This document shows, piece by piece, positions 51,806 through 60,306 of a stretch of DNA of 64,000 nt; positions within the stretch are counted from its first letter, which is position 1, and each line of letters starts with the position of its first letter. The position numbers and the translations under genes were made by a program. The stretch spans positions 3,286,001 to 3,350,000 of the forward strand of contig CP197396.1 of assembly GCA_052161885.1 (NCBI GenBank), given 5' to 3'. The notes beneath the pieces are model-generated. The model saw only the letters and a program-made list of their open reading frames with translations. It ran no database searches and was not told the DNA's origin. Source of the stretch: QKTW01 sp052161885 (lineage in GTDB: Bacteria > Bacteroidota > Bacteroidia > Chitinophagales > Chitinophagaceae).

Positions 51806-53698
51806 ATGAAAACAATCAGCAGAACCCTTTTAGCTGCAACGCTACTGCTTGCCTGCGGCCTTAAAGCAACCGGGCAGATGATCACCCTGCAGGCAGATCC
51901 TGCATCTTACAACGTCAATATACCTTATTCGGGAGGACATGTTGCTGGCAAAACAACGAGCGCACAAATAAATAAAACGTATAGCCCGGATCTGACGCAG
52001 CAAGACGTCCTTGATGCAATAAATGCAGCAACCGCTATCTGGAGCCAGGTACTCAACAGCAGTGTACCGATCAATATACACTTCGAATGGGACGCCACTC
52101 AGCTCAGCTCTTCAACTCTTGCAGGAGCAATGCCATTATCAAATGCAAATGGTGATATCGGCGCAGCCAATTTTACATCGAACGACCTCCTGTTTCAATC
52201 AAATACATTATATGTGTGGCCACTTGCCAATAAGCTATACCAGGCTGATCTTGAGCCCCAGATTGATGATATCAGAATACTGATCAACCGCAGTTTTTAT
52301 GACCAGGGGCTACTTTATACAGGCACGGACGGAGCTTGCCCCACCACCCAATATGACCTGGAAACGGTGCTGCTTCACGAGATAGGTCATGGGCTGGGCT
52401 TGCGCTCAAGCGTAAGGTTAGACGGCAGCATCATATATAAGTATAACACTATGGACCTTACCAACCATATAACTATCCTTGTACCTACAGCTTATGACAG
52501 GTTTATCCAGCAGGGCGCCACTGGGTCAGGGCAATTGCTCACTGCTATTACCAACTATCCAAGTACCACCTTTAATTCTTTTCTCACCGGAGATGATCTG
52601 TACTTTAACGGGAGTAATGCCGTATCAGCCAATGGCGGCAACAGAGTGAGAGTATATGCACGCAGCCCATATACTGATGGAACTTCCATCAGCCACCTGG
52701 ATGTCAGCAATGGCGGAGAACTTTTTAGTGCTTCACTGGGAAAACAGAAAGTAATACATGGCCCCACCAATATAGATCTTGGCATACTTAATGACATCGG
52801 ATGGGGGCAGCTCTTCCAGGTTGGTATCGAAGATTACATTGATATTGTTGATGGCAATAATAATCCTAATAATGTCAATAATGTCCTGACGCCGGGCAGC
52901 TCCTACAATTATGCCATAAAGTTCAATGACGAAGACCCTACAGGAGATTACCTTACGGCATACAGCTGGCAAATAATACTATGCTACAATGGCGGTACTT
53001 ATACCCTGCAAACAAGCACAGCGGGTAACTGGGGTTTTACATTAAACCAGCTTCCATCGGGCTACAACTGGACGCGCGATATTAATGGCAGAATACAGGG
53101 ATATCTCACTGCTACCGGCACAGATAATCACAATATTCAGCATGTTAAGAAAATGGACATAGGTATAAATGCCGCACCTAACGCCTGCACCTTCACTCCA
53201 CAGAACGTAAGCGCCTCAGGCAGTTGCGATCAGTATAAACTCCTATTCTATGCGCCGGGCGCGACATCCTACAATGTAGCAATGAAGCCGTTTAACGCAA
53301 GCTCATGGACCACTGTGACTGTTCCTGCCACAACTAACACCTATACCTTTACCGGCCTGGACCAGCAACTGAATTGCAGTTTCCGTGTTGACGCAGTTAA
53401 TGCTTATGGCACCACATCCAGTACAGTTTATACACGCACAAAGTGCAAAACTTCACTGCGCACTTATCCGAATCCGGCCACTACCACTACTACAATAGAT
53501 GAATCTATATCCAAAACATTTATTTCTGATGTTATACTAACTAACATTCAGAATCCCGGGATAGTCTACCCATTCCATTTTGATGGTACAACGACCGTTG
53601 TACAATTAAATCTTAGTGCCGTGAGAACAGGTCAATATACTGTAACTGTAAAAGGAGCAGATGGCACTACAGACTCCGATATACTTGAGAAAAGATAG
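51806..53698 (+). CDS. Secreted zinc-metallopeptidase-like protein with T9SS sorting domain
   Basis: The protein has 630 residues. The signal peptide ends GLKATGQ. The catalytic-like site VLLHEIGHGLGLRSSVRLD lies near residue 193. It is an HExxHxxGxx motif, but the third metzincin ligand (usually His or Asp) is occupied by Arg. A fibronectin-like domain (about 468-550, NVSASGSCDQYKLLFYAP) precedes the sorting domain (LRTYPNPATTTTT). Similar proteins in Bacteroidota are annotated as secreted peptidases. A terminator follows. Confidence 0.75.
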   Translation: MKTISRTLLAATLLLACGLKATGQMITLQADPASYNVNIPYSGGHVAGKTTSAQINKTYSPDLTQQDVLDAINAATAIWSQVLNSSVPINIHFEWDATQLSSSTLAGAMPLSNANGDIGAANFTSNDLLFQSNTLYVWPLANKLYQADLEPQIDDIRILINRSFYDQGLLYTGTDGACPTTQYDLETVLLHEIGHGLGLRSSVRLDGSIIYKYNTMDLTNHITILVPTAYDRFIQQGATGSGQLLTAITNYPSTTFNSFLTGDDLYFNGSNAVSANGGNRVRVYARSPYTDGTSISHLDVSNGGELFSASLGKQKVIHGPTNIDLGILNDIGWGQLFQVGIEDYIDIVDGNNNPNNVNNVLTPGSSYNYAIKFNDEDPTGDYLTAYSWQIILCYNGGTYTLQTSTAGNWGFTLNQLPSGYNWTRDINGRIQGYLTATGTDNHNIQHVKKMDIGINAAPNACTFTPQNVSASGSCDQYKLLFYAPGATSYNVAMKPFNASSWTTVTVPATTNTYTFTGLDQQLNCSFRVDAVNAYGTTSSTVYTRTKCKTSLRTYPNPATTTTTIDESISKTFISDVILTNIQNPGIVYPFHFDGTTTVVQLNLSAVRTGQYTVTVKGADGTTDSDILEKR

Positions 53699-53707
53699 TT
53701 TGTATTA

Positions 53708-53738
53708 AGCCGCTTCCATTCAGGTTAGCGGCTTTTTT
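53708..53738 (+). terminator. Terminator of the metallopeptidase-like gene
   Basis: AGCCGCT and AGCGGCT pair around a 12-nt loop and are followed by a T-run. Confidence 0.75.
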
Positions 53739-53768
53739 CTTAAAGTACTGCTCCCGTAATAAAACAAC

Positions 53769-53793
53769 AAACCCGCCTTTGCCCGGCGGGTTT
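53769..53793 (-). terminator. Terminator of the 118-aa gene
   Basis: AAACCCGCC and GGCGGGTTT form a 9-bp stem with a 7-nt loop, 29 bases past the stop of the minus-strand gene at 53823. A T-rich tail follows on that strand. Confidence 0.75.
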
Positions 53794-53822
53794 ATATAAT
53801 CAGGTAAATGCGTGGAATATTA

Positions 53823-54179
53823 TTAAAACACTGCTTTTTCATTCAGCTCGGCCAGTGTACCGTCACCCGATACAGGTTCTTCGGCCCATGTATTGGCACT
53901 GATTTTAGGGAAAATATCTATCGACAGACTGTATGTACTGCCAAAATCCTGGTGCAGCTGCCCCACAGTCATTTCCGGCAAAATACTTATGCTGCCTGTG
54001 TTTTCCGCACTTCTGCATTCTGCAAGAGTTCTGTTGCTATTGGGCACCAGCCTTCTTTTGGACGAGGCTGGCTGCTTAGAAGCTTTCTCATAAAAATCTA
54101 TTTTAAGGTTCGGGAACAGGCCGCTGAATTCCTGTTGTATAAAATAGATTTTGCGATGGTTACTGATGTCTATGTTCAT
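53823..54179 (-). CDS. Conserved hypothetical protein (118 aa)
   Basis: The protein has 118 residues and no signal peptide. IQQEFSGLFPNLKIDFYEK, then KRRLVPNSNRTLAECRSA, SISILPEMTVGQLHQDF, and TWAEEPVSGDGTLAELNEK form a pattern that I recall from a widespread small Bacteroidota family with no known function. It lies alone with its own terminator. Confidence 0.65.
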   Translation of the reverse strand: MNIDISNHRKIYFIQQEFSGLFPNLKIDFYEKASKQPASSKRRLVPNSNRTLAECRSAENTGSISILPEMTVGQLHQDFGSTYSLSIDIFPKISANTWAEEPVSGDGTLAELNEKAVF

Positions 54180-54497
54180 ATAAACTGTTTAAAACGGTTA
54201 AAAATTTATGATCGGAAAAGGGAAATAACAGCCCGTGTCCGGCCATATATGTGGCCGGTATTTGCTACTGTAAAATCAGCAAGAGCAGATGTAAGGATGA
54301 AGACAGCCCCGAAAGAGGGCGTATAGAAGATTACAAATACTGTCAGTGAGAACTCAAAGGTACAGCAATAAAATAACTATATACGGTAAGTTCGGACAAA
54401 TCGGTTCAACAGGCTGCTCGTTAACAAGCTAGCTACGCTGTAAGTAATAAATACCGGGAGGTTTCAGAAGACATCTGAAGGAACAACGTGGTTCCGT
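54180..54497. other. Intergenic region
   Basis: These 318 bp hold no supported gene. The only structure is a perfect hairpin CCGGCCA/TGGCCGG at 54239-54258 with a 6-nt loop. It lacks a T-tail, so its role is unclear. Confidence 0.4.
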
Positions 54498-54839
54498 CTA
54501 ATCTTCGTAACCGCTTTTAATGACGGTGGAGATCATTTTAAACTGCACATTGGCATTGAAATGATGCCTTGCGTGAGCGGGAATAATAATACCTTCTCCG
54601 AGTTTCAGGTTGTATGTCTTATCGTTAATAGTAAGTTCTGCGGTGCCGTCAATAATCTGGATATACGTATCAAACGGAGATGTCTTTTCTGCCAGTTCCT
54701 CGCCTGCATCAAAAGACGAAACTGTAACATTACCGGTAGTTTTCTTAATAATGGTCCTGCTTACTACAGCATTAGGCATATACTCAATGATCTCAACAAT
54801 GATATGCGCTTTTGATTTTTCCAGTTCTGAAACTCCCAC
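54498..54839 (-). CDS. Cupin domain protein
   Basis: The protein has 113 residues from GTG 54839. A single-domain cupin is visible: FDTYIQIIDGTAELTINDK, then YNLKLGEGIIIPAHARHHF, with His residues placed like the metal-binding cupin motif 2. Small cupins of this type bind metals or small ligands; its substrate is unknown. It stands alone. Confidence 0.75.
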   Translation of the reverse strand: MGVSELEKSKAHIIVEIIEYMPNAVVSRTIIKKTTGNVTVSSFDAGEELAEKTSPFDTYIQIIDGTAELTINDKTYNLKLGEGIIIPAHARHHFNANVQFKMISTVIKSGYED

Positions 54840-55204
54840 ATTAATATAATTATATCTTTCGCAAGATCATGATTAAATGCGAGATTATCAAACAAATAAG
54901 GGCGGACTGCTTAGTTTCCGCCCTCATGCTTTCGTTTTCAGGATGAATATATAGGGCAATGGAAACTGCTTCATTAAAATCGGGAGCGGGCTTTCTTTTC
55001 AACCCGGTCTGGTGTTTACCTGGTTATCCGCTTTGCTCGTTCTGCGTTCAAATCGGCCATCCGATTTTTTTCTTTCCGGACATCGAAGAATTGTATGCGA
55101 CTCTCTTTTTTGAACTTTTAAAGATTCGCAATATTTAATAAGACAAAGGTGCGCCCATTTATATACATAGTCATTACACGTTTACATGCAGAAAATTGCA
55201 TTTT
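54840..55204. other. Intergenic region with two hairpins
   Basis: This 365-bp gap holds no protein gene I can support. AGGGCGGA/TCCGCCCT at 54899-54924 is a plausible minus-strand terminator (T-rich tail on that strand). AAATCGG/CCGATTT at 55050-55067 is followed by a T-run on the plus strand. The two hairpins suggest short untranslated transcripts. Confidence 0.4.
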
Positions 55205-55765
55205 TCACACATCTTCCAGCCCTGTACGCCTTTTATCTTTAATACGCTTAAAGTAAGATGGCGTCAATCCTGTTACTTTTTTAAATTGGTTAGACAAATG
55301 CGCCACACTGCTGTAATGGAGCAGGGAGGCGATCTCCGTCAGGTTCATTTCATCATACAGCAGTAGCTCTTTTACTTTTTCAATTTTGTGCAGGATAATA
55401 AATTGCCGTATTGTAACGCCTTTTACTTCTGAAAAAATATTGGCGAGGTAAGTATAATCATAGCCAAGTTTTTCACTGATATAATCAGAATAGTTGACTG
55501 CCGGCAATTCATCGGCATAATGAACCATTTCAACGATTACATTTTTTATTTTTTCGATAAGAATGCTTTTTTTATCATCCAGAAGCTCCAGGCCGGATCT
55601 TTGCAGACCAGCTCTCAGCAGTTCCCGCTGTGCAGAAGTAATATCACCCTCCATTTCCACAGTGCCGAGGTTTACAGCCACATAGTTAAGCCCCAGTTTT
55701 CTCAACTCTTCTTTCACGATCATTTTGCACCGGATACTCACCATATATTTGATGTATAACTTCAT
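55205..55765 (-). CDS. AraC-type regulator with small N-terminal sensor domain
   Basis: The protein has 186 residues. The N-terminal 75 residues (MVSIRCKMIVKEELRKLGL, AVNLGTVEMEGDI) form a small ferredoxin-like or HMA-like domain. The C-terminus is an AraC HTH pair: YDYTYLANIFSEVKGVTIRQ and NLTEIASLLHYSSVAHLSNQ, ending GLTPSYFKRI. This compact regulator type is widespread in Bacteroidota. It is the nearest regulator to the eCIS genes. Confidence 0.85.
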   Translation of the reverse strand: MKLYIKYMVSIRCKMIVKEELRKLGLNYVAVNLGTVEMEGDITSAQRELLRAGLQRSGLELLDDKKSILIEKIKNVIVEMVHYADELPAVNYSDYISEKLGYDYTYLANIFSEVKGVTIRQFIILHKIEKVKELLLYDEMNLTEIASLLHYSSVAHLSNQFKKVTGLTPSYFKRIKDKRRTGLEDV

Positions 55766-56151
55766 GCAGTTTCTTTTACGGCTGCAGTTACAGATACAGC
55801 ATCATACTGCAGATGTTCCACATTCCATTTAACAGACCAAAACCTTGCTATGACTGTACTTGCCCTGGCAGAGCGCAGAACAGGCCAATAATATCCCTGG
55901 CCACTTTTTAAAATAGCACATGTAAATATGAAAAAGGCAGGCTTGTGGAAAAGGAGAGTAAAGTACCAGGTGCTTTCAGTGGCTACACTAAAGGTACAAA
56001 CAATAAATCTCTCTGAACCCGTCAACTTTTGTATTACCGTTTTACTTTGCCGTACTCATTCATGTCAAAGCAAATAACAAAAACACAGAAGCAGGTATTA
56101 GTATGAAAAACAACTCAAAGAAGTGTATATGGCCGGCGTTATTGCAGCCTG
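55766..56151. other. Intergenic region
   Basis: The 386 bases between the AraC-type gene and the last eCIS gene are AT-rich. They contain one open frame on the minus strand (55762-56025) without coding character. I see no terminator with a good T-tail behind the ATPase gene. Confidence 0.4.
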
Positions 56152-57489
56152 CTAAAATGATTTTTCCTCTTTCCTGAATTCTTTTTTTATTCCTTCCGTT
56201 ATATCTGAAAGCTTCAGCAGACTGTCATTACGGGCATATGCTTGTAAGGCAGCGTAGTATACAGCATTCTGGATAGCGGCTCCGCTTAGCTGGTATTGTG
56301 CTGCCAGTGCAGGAAGGTCTATTGCGCTTTCGGCAGCAAGATTTGCCGGCAATGCTTTCTTCCAGAGCTGCAGACGTTCTGCAGTGCCTGGCATCGGAAA
56401 ATGTACAATGGCCTGGAAGCGGCGGATAAATGCATCATCAAGATTGCTTTTAAAATTAGACGCCAGTACAAGTAAGCCATCATAATCTTCAACTCTCTGC
56501 AGCAGATAGCTTACTTCCTGGTTGGCATATTTATCATGTGCGCTTTGCGTATTGGTACGCTTGCCAAACAATGCATCCGCTTCATCAAAGAACAATATCC
56601 AGTCTTTTGTTTCCGCACGCCTGAAAACGATTTCAAGGTTCTTCTCTGTTTCGCCGATATACTTGCTCACGACCTGCGACAAATCTACCCGGTACACATC
56701 CTTGCCGAATTGTTTTCCGAGTAAAGCCGCGGTAAGCGTTTTACCGGTTCCGGATGGCCCATAGAAAAGGACACGGTAGCCCGGTTTTATCTTCCGTTTC
56801 AGATTATCGTCTTCCTGTACCAGCCTGTGATGCGCCAGCCACGTAGCTATATCTTTTACTTCCTGCATTGTCTGCGGATGCAGTACTGCATCTTCCCAGT
56901 CCATCTCTGTACGCACACGCTTTGCCGGAAAATCCGGACCGAAACGGGGAGGTGATTCTGCCCCATACAAAATGCGATCTGCCCAATCCCGGGAAAGTAT
57001 AATACGTCCGCTCATCGGTGGCTCGCCGGCAGGCACTGTGTCGAGGTGAAGTATACCTTTGCGGCAGAAAAAATGAGTTTCGGAAAAATACTGATGCAGT
57101 TTCAGCCGTTGCTCCACATCTGCACCAGCCAATAAAAACAATGCTGTTTCACCAGTGGGAAGCATGCCTCTGTGATGCGTTCCCTTTACACCACCGAACG
57201 CCGGAAAGTCGCCGCCATCAGGCAGAAAAGAAAGTATAACAGATTCAAAAAATCCCGGTTGCAATTGGGGTGCCAATGCAAGCATCAGGATCAGATATTC
57301 TTCTCTCCTTGCCAATTCAGGGATATGCTGCCGGAAAAAAATTTCAGGTGATGCTGCGTACTCAACACCATTACCAGGATCCGCCGGAGTGCTATTAAAA
57401 TAATCCTGGATCCTTTGCTGCAGTGCGCTCCTGAGATCTGCAAGTGCAGCGCTGAATACATCAGTTGTTATGGCCGGTATATTACTCAT
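56152..57489 (-). CDS. AAA+ ATPase of a contractile injection system (Afp15-like)
   Basis: The protein has 445 residues. The N-terminal half is a helical/beta winged-helix-like domain. The AAA+ core has Walker A GPSGTGKT at 244-251, Walker B ILFFDEAD at 298-305, and a sensor/arginine-finger region LDDAFIRRFQAIVHFPMPG. This ATPase class is the standard companion of eCIS particles such as Afp and PVC, where it is thought to help disassembly or assembly of the sheath. It ends the minus-strand unit and starts 8 bases after the DUF4157 gene. Confidence 0.85.
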   Translation of the reverse strand: MSNIPAITTDVFSAALADLRSALQQRIQDYFNSTPADPGNGVEYAASPEIFFRQHIPELARREEYLILMLALAPQLQPGFFESVILSFLPDGGDFPAFGGVKGTHHRGMLPTGETALFLLAGADVEQRLKLHQYFSETHFFCRKGILHLDTVPAGEPPMSGRIILSRDWADRILYGAESPPRFGPDFPAKRVRTEMDWEDAVLHPQTMQEVKDIATWLAHHRLVQEDDNLKRKIKPGYRVLFYGPSGTGKTLTAALLGKQFGKDVYRVDLSQVVSKYIGETEKNLEIVFRRAETKDWILFFDEADALFGKRTNTQSAHDKYANQEVSYLLQRVEDYDGLLVLASNFKSNLDDAFIRRFQAIVHFPMPGTAERLQLWKKALPANLAAESAIDLPALAAQYQLSGAAIQNAVYYAALQAYARNDSLLKLSDITEGIKKEFRKEEKSF

Positions 57490-57497
57490 TAGCTGGA

Positions 57498-58604
57498 TTA
57501 TGGTGTGGGATTAGGCTGTGGATCCGGGCAATCGCAGGTAATCGTAAATACATTGGCTCCGTTCGCATCAAGCGCCGCACTGGCAGCATCAGATCTTCCG
57601 CGCCTGGCTACTTCCACATTATCATGAACTGATTGGATATACGCATCAAGACCGGAAACGCACCCTGTATAGCTGTATGGTGTCCTTACGGTGCCCTTGT
57701 ATGTATTAAAAGCGGCTACGTGCTGCTGTTCATGCGCTCTCAAGGTACCATTGATGAAATTCTGTACTGCAGTCGTCTCGCAGGGGTTAAGCCCTGACGG
57801 AACAGAAGGCAATGTTACAGCAGGGGCAGCATTGAAAACCGAAACCACGGTACCACTGCTGGAGATGCAATCGGCACCACTGCAGTCTGTACAAGCTGTA
57901 GAAGTGCTTCTCGTACCTGTAGAACTGAATGAATTAGAATAGTTAGCATCCGTTTGTCCCTGTACACTTACCCCTTCGCAGTTGGCAAAGTCAGTTGTAT
58001 TTTCGGTAAATGTTCCTGTACCGGAAAAAGACACCGAGGTTACGGGAGTAGCATCAGGTGCCGCACCAGGGTCATCTTCTGCTTGCCGTTTGAGTATGGC
58101 AGGGGAAGTACCACTATTTTGAACTACATGTGCCAGCTCATGAGCCAGCAGTTTTCGCCCTTCATAAGAATCAGGACTATACTTACCCTCATTAAAAACT
58201 ATCTCGCTACCATAGGTATACGCCTGGGCATGGATATCTTTTGCCGATTGAGCGGCCTCTGTACCGGTATGAATTTTTACATTACTGAAATCATGACCTA
58301 TTGTACGGCTGAAGAATTGCTGCGCGCTTTGCGGGAGCGCCGTTCCTTTTCCCGATATGTTCTGCACATACTTTCCTGCCGGTGACGGCTGTGCAACCGT
58401 TCCGGTATTTTCTTTGCGCTGCAGCTGCTCTTCGTCCTGGCAATGCTGGCATTTGCGCTGTATAACGGGCGATGCAGAAAAGAATGAAGCATTACTTTCA
58501 GCTGTACTGCTGAAAAAAGAGGCGTTATTCTCCTTGCCGAAAAAATTTCCTTTTTGTACTGCCGCCGTTTTATGTTTTACAGACGGTACCAGGGTATTAT
58601 TCAT
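57498..58604 (-). CDS. eCIS-associated DUF4157 protein with a second metallopeptidase-like motif
   Basis: The protein has 368 residues. The leader holds three Phe-Phe pairs (21-22, 30-31, 41-42), followed by RKCQHCQDEEQLQRKE. The DUF4157 core has FFSRTIGHDFSNVKIHTG and KLLAHELAHVVQNSG with HExxH at 155-159. The usual PGDxxExEADxVADxVM strip before it is missing; the next upstream gene has it. A C-terminal part rich in Ser/Thr and Cys ends with a second HExxH, LRAHEQQHVAAFNTY (291-295). DUF4157 proteins are a hallmark of eCIS loci and are thought to be cargo or to help load it. No signal peptide. Confidence 0.8.
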   Translation of the reverse strand: MNNTLVPSVKHKTAAVQKGNFFGKENNASFFSSTAESNASFFSASPVIQRKCQHCQDEEQLQRKENTGTVAQPSPAGKYVQNISGKGTALPQSAQQFFSRTIGHDFSNVKIHTGTEAAQSAKDIHAQAYTYGSEIVFNEGKYSPDSYEGRKLLAHELAHVVQNSGTSPAILKRQAEDDPGAAPDATPVTSVSFSGTGTFTENTTDFANCEGVSVQGQTDANYSNSFSSTGTRSTSTACTDCSGADCISSSGTVVSVFNAAPAVTLPSVPSGLNPCETTAVQNFINGTLRAHEQQHVAAFNTYKGTVRTPYSYTGCVSGLDAYIQSVHDNVEVARRGRSDAASAALDANGANVFTITCDCPDPQPNPTP

Positions 58605-58643
58605 AACCTTTGTTTTTTCACGTTAAAAACACTTATCCGCGCA

Positions 58644-58877
58644 TTACGATCCTGTCATTTTAGCTGTCATCCGCATCACTTTATCCGCTACCATGTCCGC
58701 TTCTTTTTCCTGCGGATCACCGGGATTGCTTACTGCCAGTTTTGTTTTAACTGCGGGTGGAAAAAAGGCATCCTTTTGTCCGCTTCCGAAAAAAGAGGAT
58801 TCACCCGCAGCACGAAAGAAATTTCTGTTGGTGCTCTGAGGTACATTTTTTACAGATTTTCCGGTAGTATGCTCCAT
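58644..58877 (-). CDS. Small DUF4157-related protein, only the N-terminal core motif
   Basis: The protein has 77 residues. Phe-Phe pairs at 20-21, 29-30 and 38-39 are spaced exactly nine residues apart. AFFPPAVKTKLAVSNPGDPQ, then EKEADMVADKVMRM, matches the strip that normally precedes the DUF4157 domain in eCIS core proteins. The protein then stops. It is the only copy of that strip in the locus; the neighbouring 368-residue protein has the remaining core. Both share SVK at residues 8-10. It lies 39 bases upstream of that gene and 15 bases after the tape-measure gene, so it is translated from the same message. Confidence 0.75.
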   Translation of the reverse strand: MEHTTGKSVKNVPQSTNRNFFRAAGESSFFGSGQKDAFFPPAVKTKLAVSNPGDPQEKEADMVADKVMRMTAKMTGS

Positions 58878-58892
58878 AACTTCTTTTATTTT

Positions 58893-60305
58893 TTATTCCC
58901 ACTTTACCTGCAACAGCCGGTTCATCCAGGGGAGTTTTATCATATTGATACTCCACGGCAGGAACTGCAACAGGATGTCATACGCTTCGCGTTGCATTTC
59001 CAGCATCCAGCTATCATTCCGGAGTGTCAGTTTTCCTTCACGTTTCAGGAATGAATTCCGTAACCCATCAGGCGATGTATTTTTCAGTTTATCCCAATTT
59101 GCAATCACAGCCTGCAGCAGCTCGTCTGCCATTTCCCTTTCCTCTTCGCTTATCGCACAATTCATGTCCACGAAATCATCCGGCATCAGTCCGCATAATA
59201 TTTTCGCCATCACACATTCAAATTCTTCGGTCATATTATCCCCGGCAGCCAGGTAATTCAGCAATGCAATGCATTTGTGTACATCTGTCAGCACCTTACC
59301 TTCCTGCAATCCCATACGGCTGAAAAATGCTGGGAGATATACTGCAACGACAACAATGCCTGCATTGGCAACATAAATCCCTTCTTCATAAAGCTCCGAG
59401 CCATCCATTTGTTGCGCATCCTTCTGTATCTCCGTTTCCTTTACAGACTCACGGTTTTCCACAGCTCCGTCTTTGCCTGCAATGCTTTCTGTTAGCAGCT
59501 GTTTAAAGGCTGTCATTTCTAACTTTTCAACGACGGAAACATCGTATGTTCCTTTTGAAGTTTCATTTATTAATTGCCCCAGACCGATACTTAATTCCTG
59601 CTGCATTTTTTCAGCTTTTGTTTCTGCACGTATGCAGGACAGTAATATTATTTTGGCTAAGCGAATAAATTTATCTCGCTGTTGCACGTCTTTAAACGCA
59701 GCCGCCAGCTTTAACACATCACTATACACCAGTAATGCCCGCTCCTCGTCCGGGTAAAAAAACCGGGATATAAACACGGGGAATATACCTTCGTCCAGCT
59801 GTGCCAGCACACGAAGCTGTACCGTTTCCCGTTGCATCGCTATTCTTAATGTATTTAATTGCGCCTCCGTTAACGGATGAGACAGGAATAACTGCAACTG
59901 AGCTTTCCAGCCGACAGCATCTGCCGTATTAACCCACCAGGGCAGATGACCATGTTCGAGATAAAATAACCAGTTCCGGAAAAAAGATATCTCCTGTACG
60001 ATAGCGTCCGGCCCGGTATTTCTATCAAGGCGTTGCTGCAGTACTTCCTCTATTTTCCGGATAATTTTTTCCGTATTTCCGTTCTTCATATCTTCTACAG
60101 TCATGTCCGTAACCTCAATTTCAAGACGGCCGAGGGATGTTATTTTCCCGGGAATATGATAACGGTCCAGCAGCGCTTCCATATCATATTGCAAATGCTC
60201 GTGCCACATACGTTCTGCATCGCTTTGTACAGACAAGCCATCTCCTCCGCCGTTACGATGGATGTCAATAACCTGTCTTCGGATAATATGTGCGGCGCCA
60301 GGCAT
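58893..60305 (-). CDS. Contractile injection system tape-measure-type protein
   Basis: The protein has 470 residues and is almost entirely alpha-helical. The start AHIIRRQVIDIHRNG, then AERMWHEHLQYDMEALLDRY, and IPGKITSLGRLEIEVTD, then FRNWLFYLEHGHLPWW match the CIS tape-measure family (CIS_TMP type) found next to the ATPase in eCIS loci of Bacteroidota. IYVANAGIVVVAVYLPAFF and the terminal SILYLLPWSINMIKLPWM-like segment are also family-like. The protein would set tube length or lie in the tube. It begins one base after the stop of the upstream gene. Confidence 0.75.
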   Translation of the reverse strand: MPGAAHIIRRQVIDIHRNGGGDGLSVQSDAERMWHEHLQYDMEALLDRYHIPGKITSLGRLEIEVTDMTVEDMKNGNTEKIIRKIEEVLQQRLDRNTGPDAIVQEISFFRNWLFYLEHGHLPWWVNTADAVGWKAQLQLFLSHPLTEAQLNTLRIAMQRETVQLRVLAQLDEGIFPVFISRFFYPDEERALLVYSDVLKLAAAFKDVQQRDKFIRLAKIILLSCIRAETKAEKMQQELSIGLGQLINETSKGTYDVSVVEKLEMTAFKQLLTESIAGKDGAVENRESVKETEIQKDAQQMDGSELYEEGIYVANAGIVVVAVYLPAFFSRMGLQEGKVLTDVHKCIALLNYLAAGDNMTEEFECVMAKILCGLMPDDFVDMNCAISEEEREMADELLQAVIANWDKLKNTSPDGLRNSFLKREGKLTLRNDSWMLEMQREAYDILLQFLPWSINMIKLPWMNRLLQVKWE

Positions 60306-60306
60306 A

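Noticed and set aside
1459..53698. A type IX secretion gene cluster
   Set aside because: Six substrates with sorting domains are present, but no por/gld/spr machinery gene is in the window.
55762..56025. An 87-codon minus-strand open frame between the AraC-type gene and the ATPase
   Set aside because: No signal, domain or family pattern, and the frame overlaps the start of the AraC-type gene.
58644..58877. The 77-codon frame as a spurious open frame
   Set aside because: It matches the eCIS core strip and the leader of its neighbour, so I kept it as a gene.
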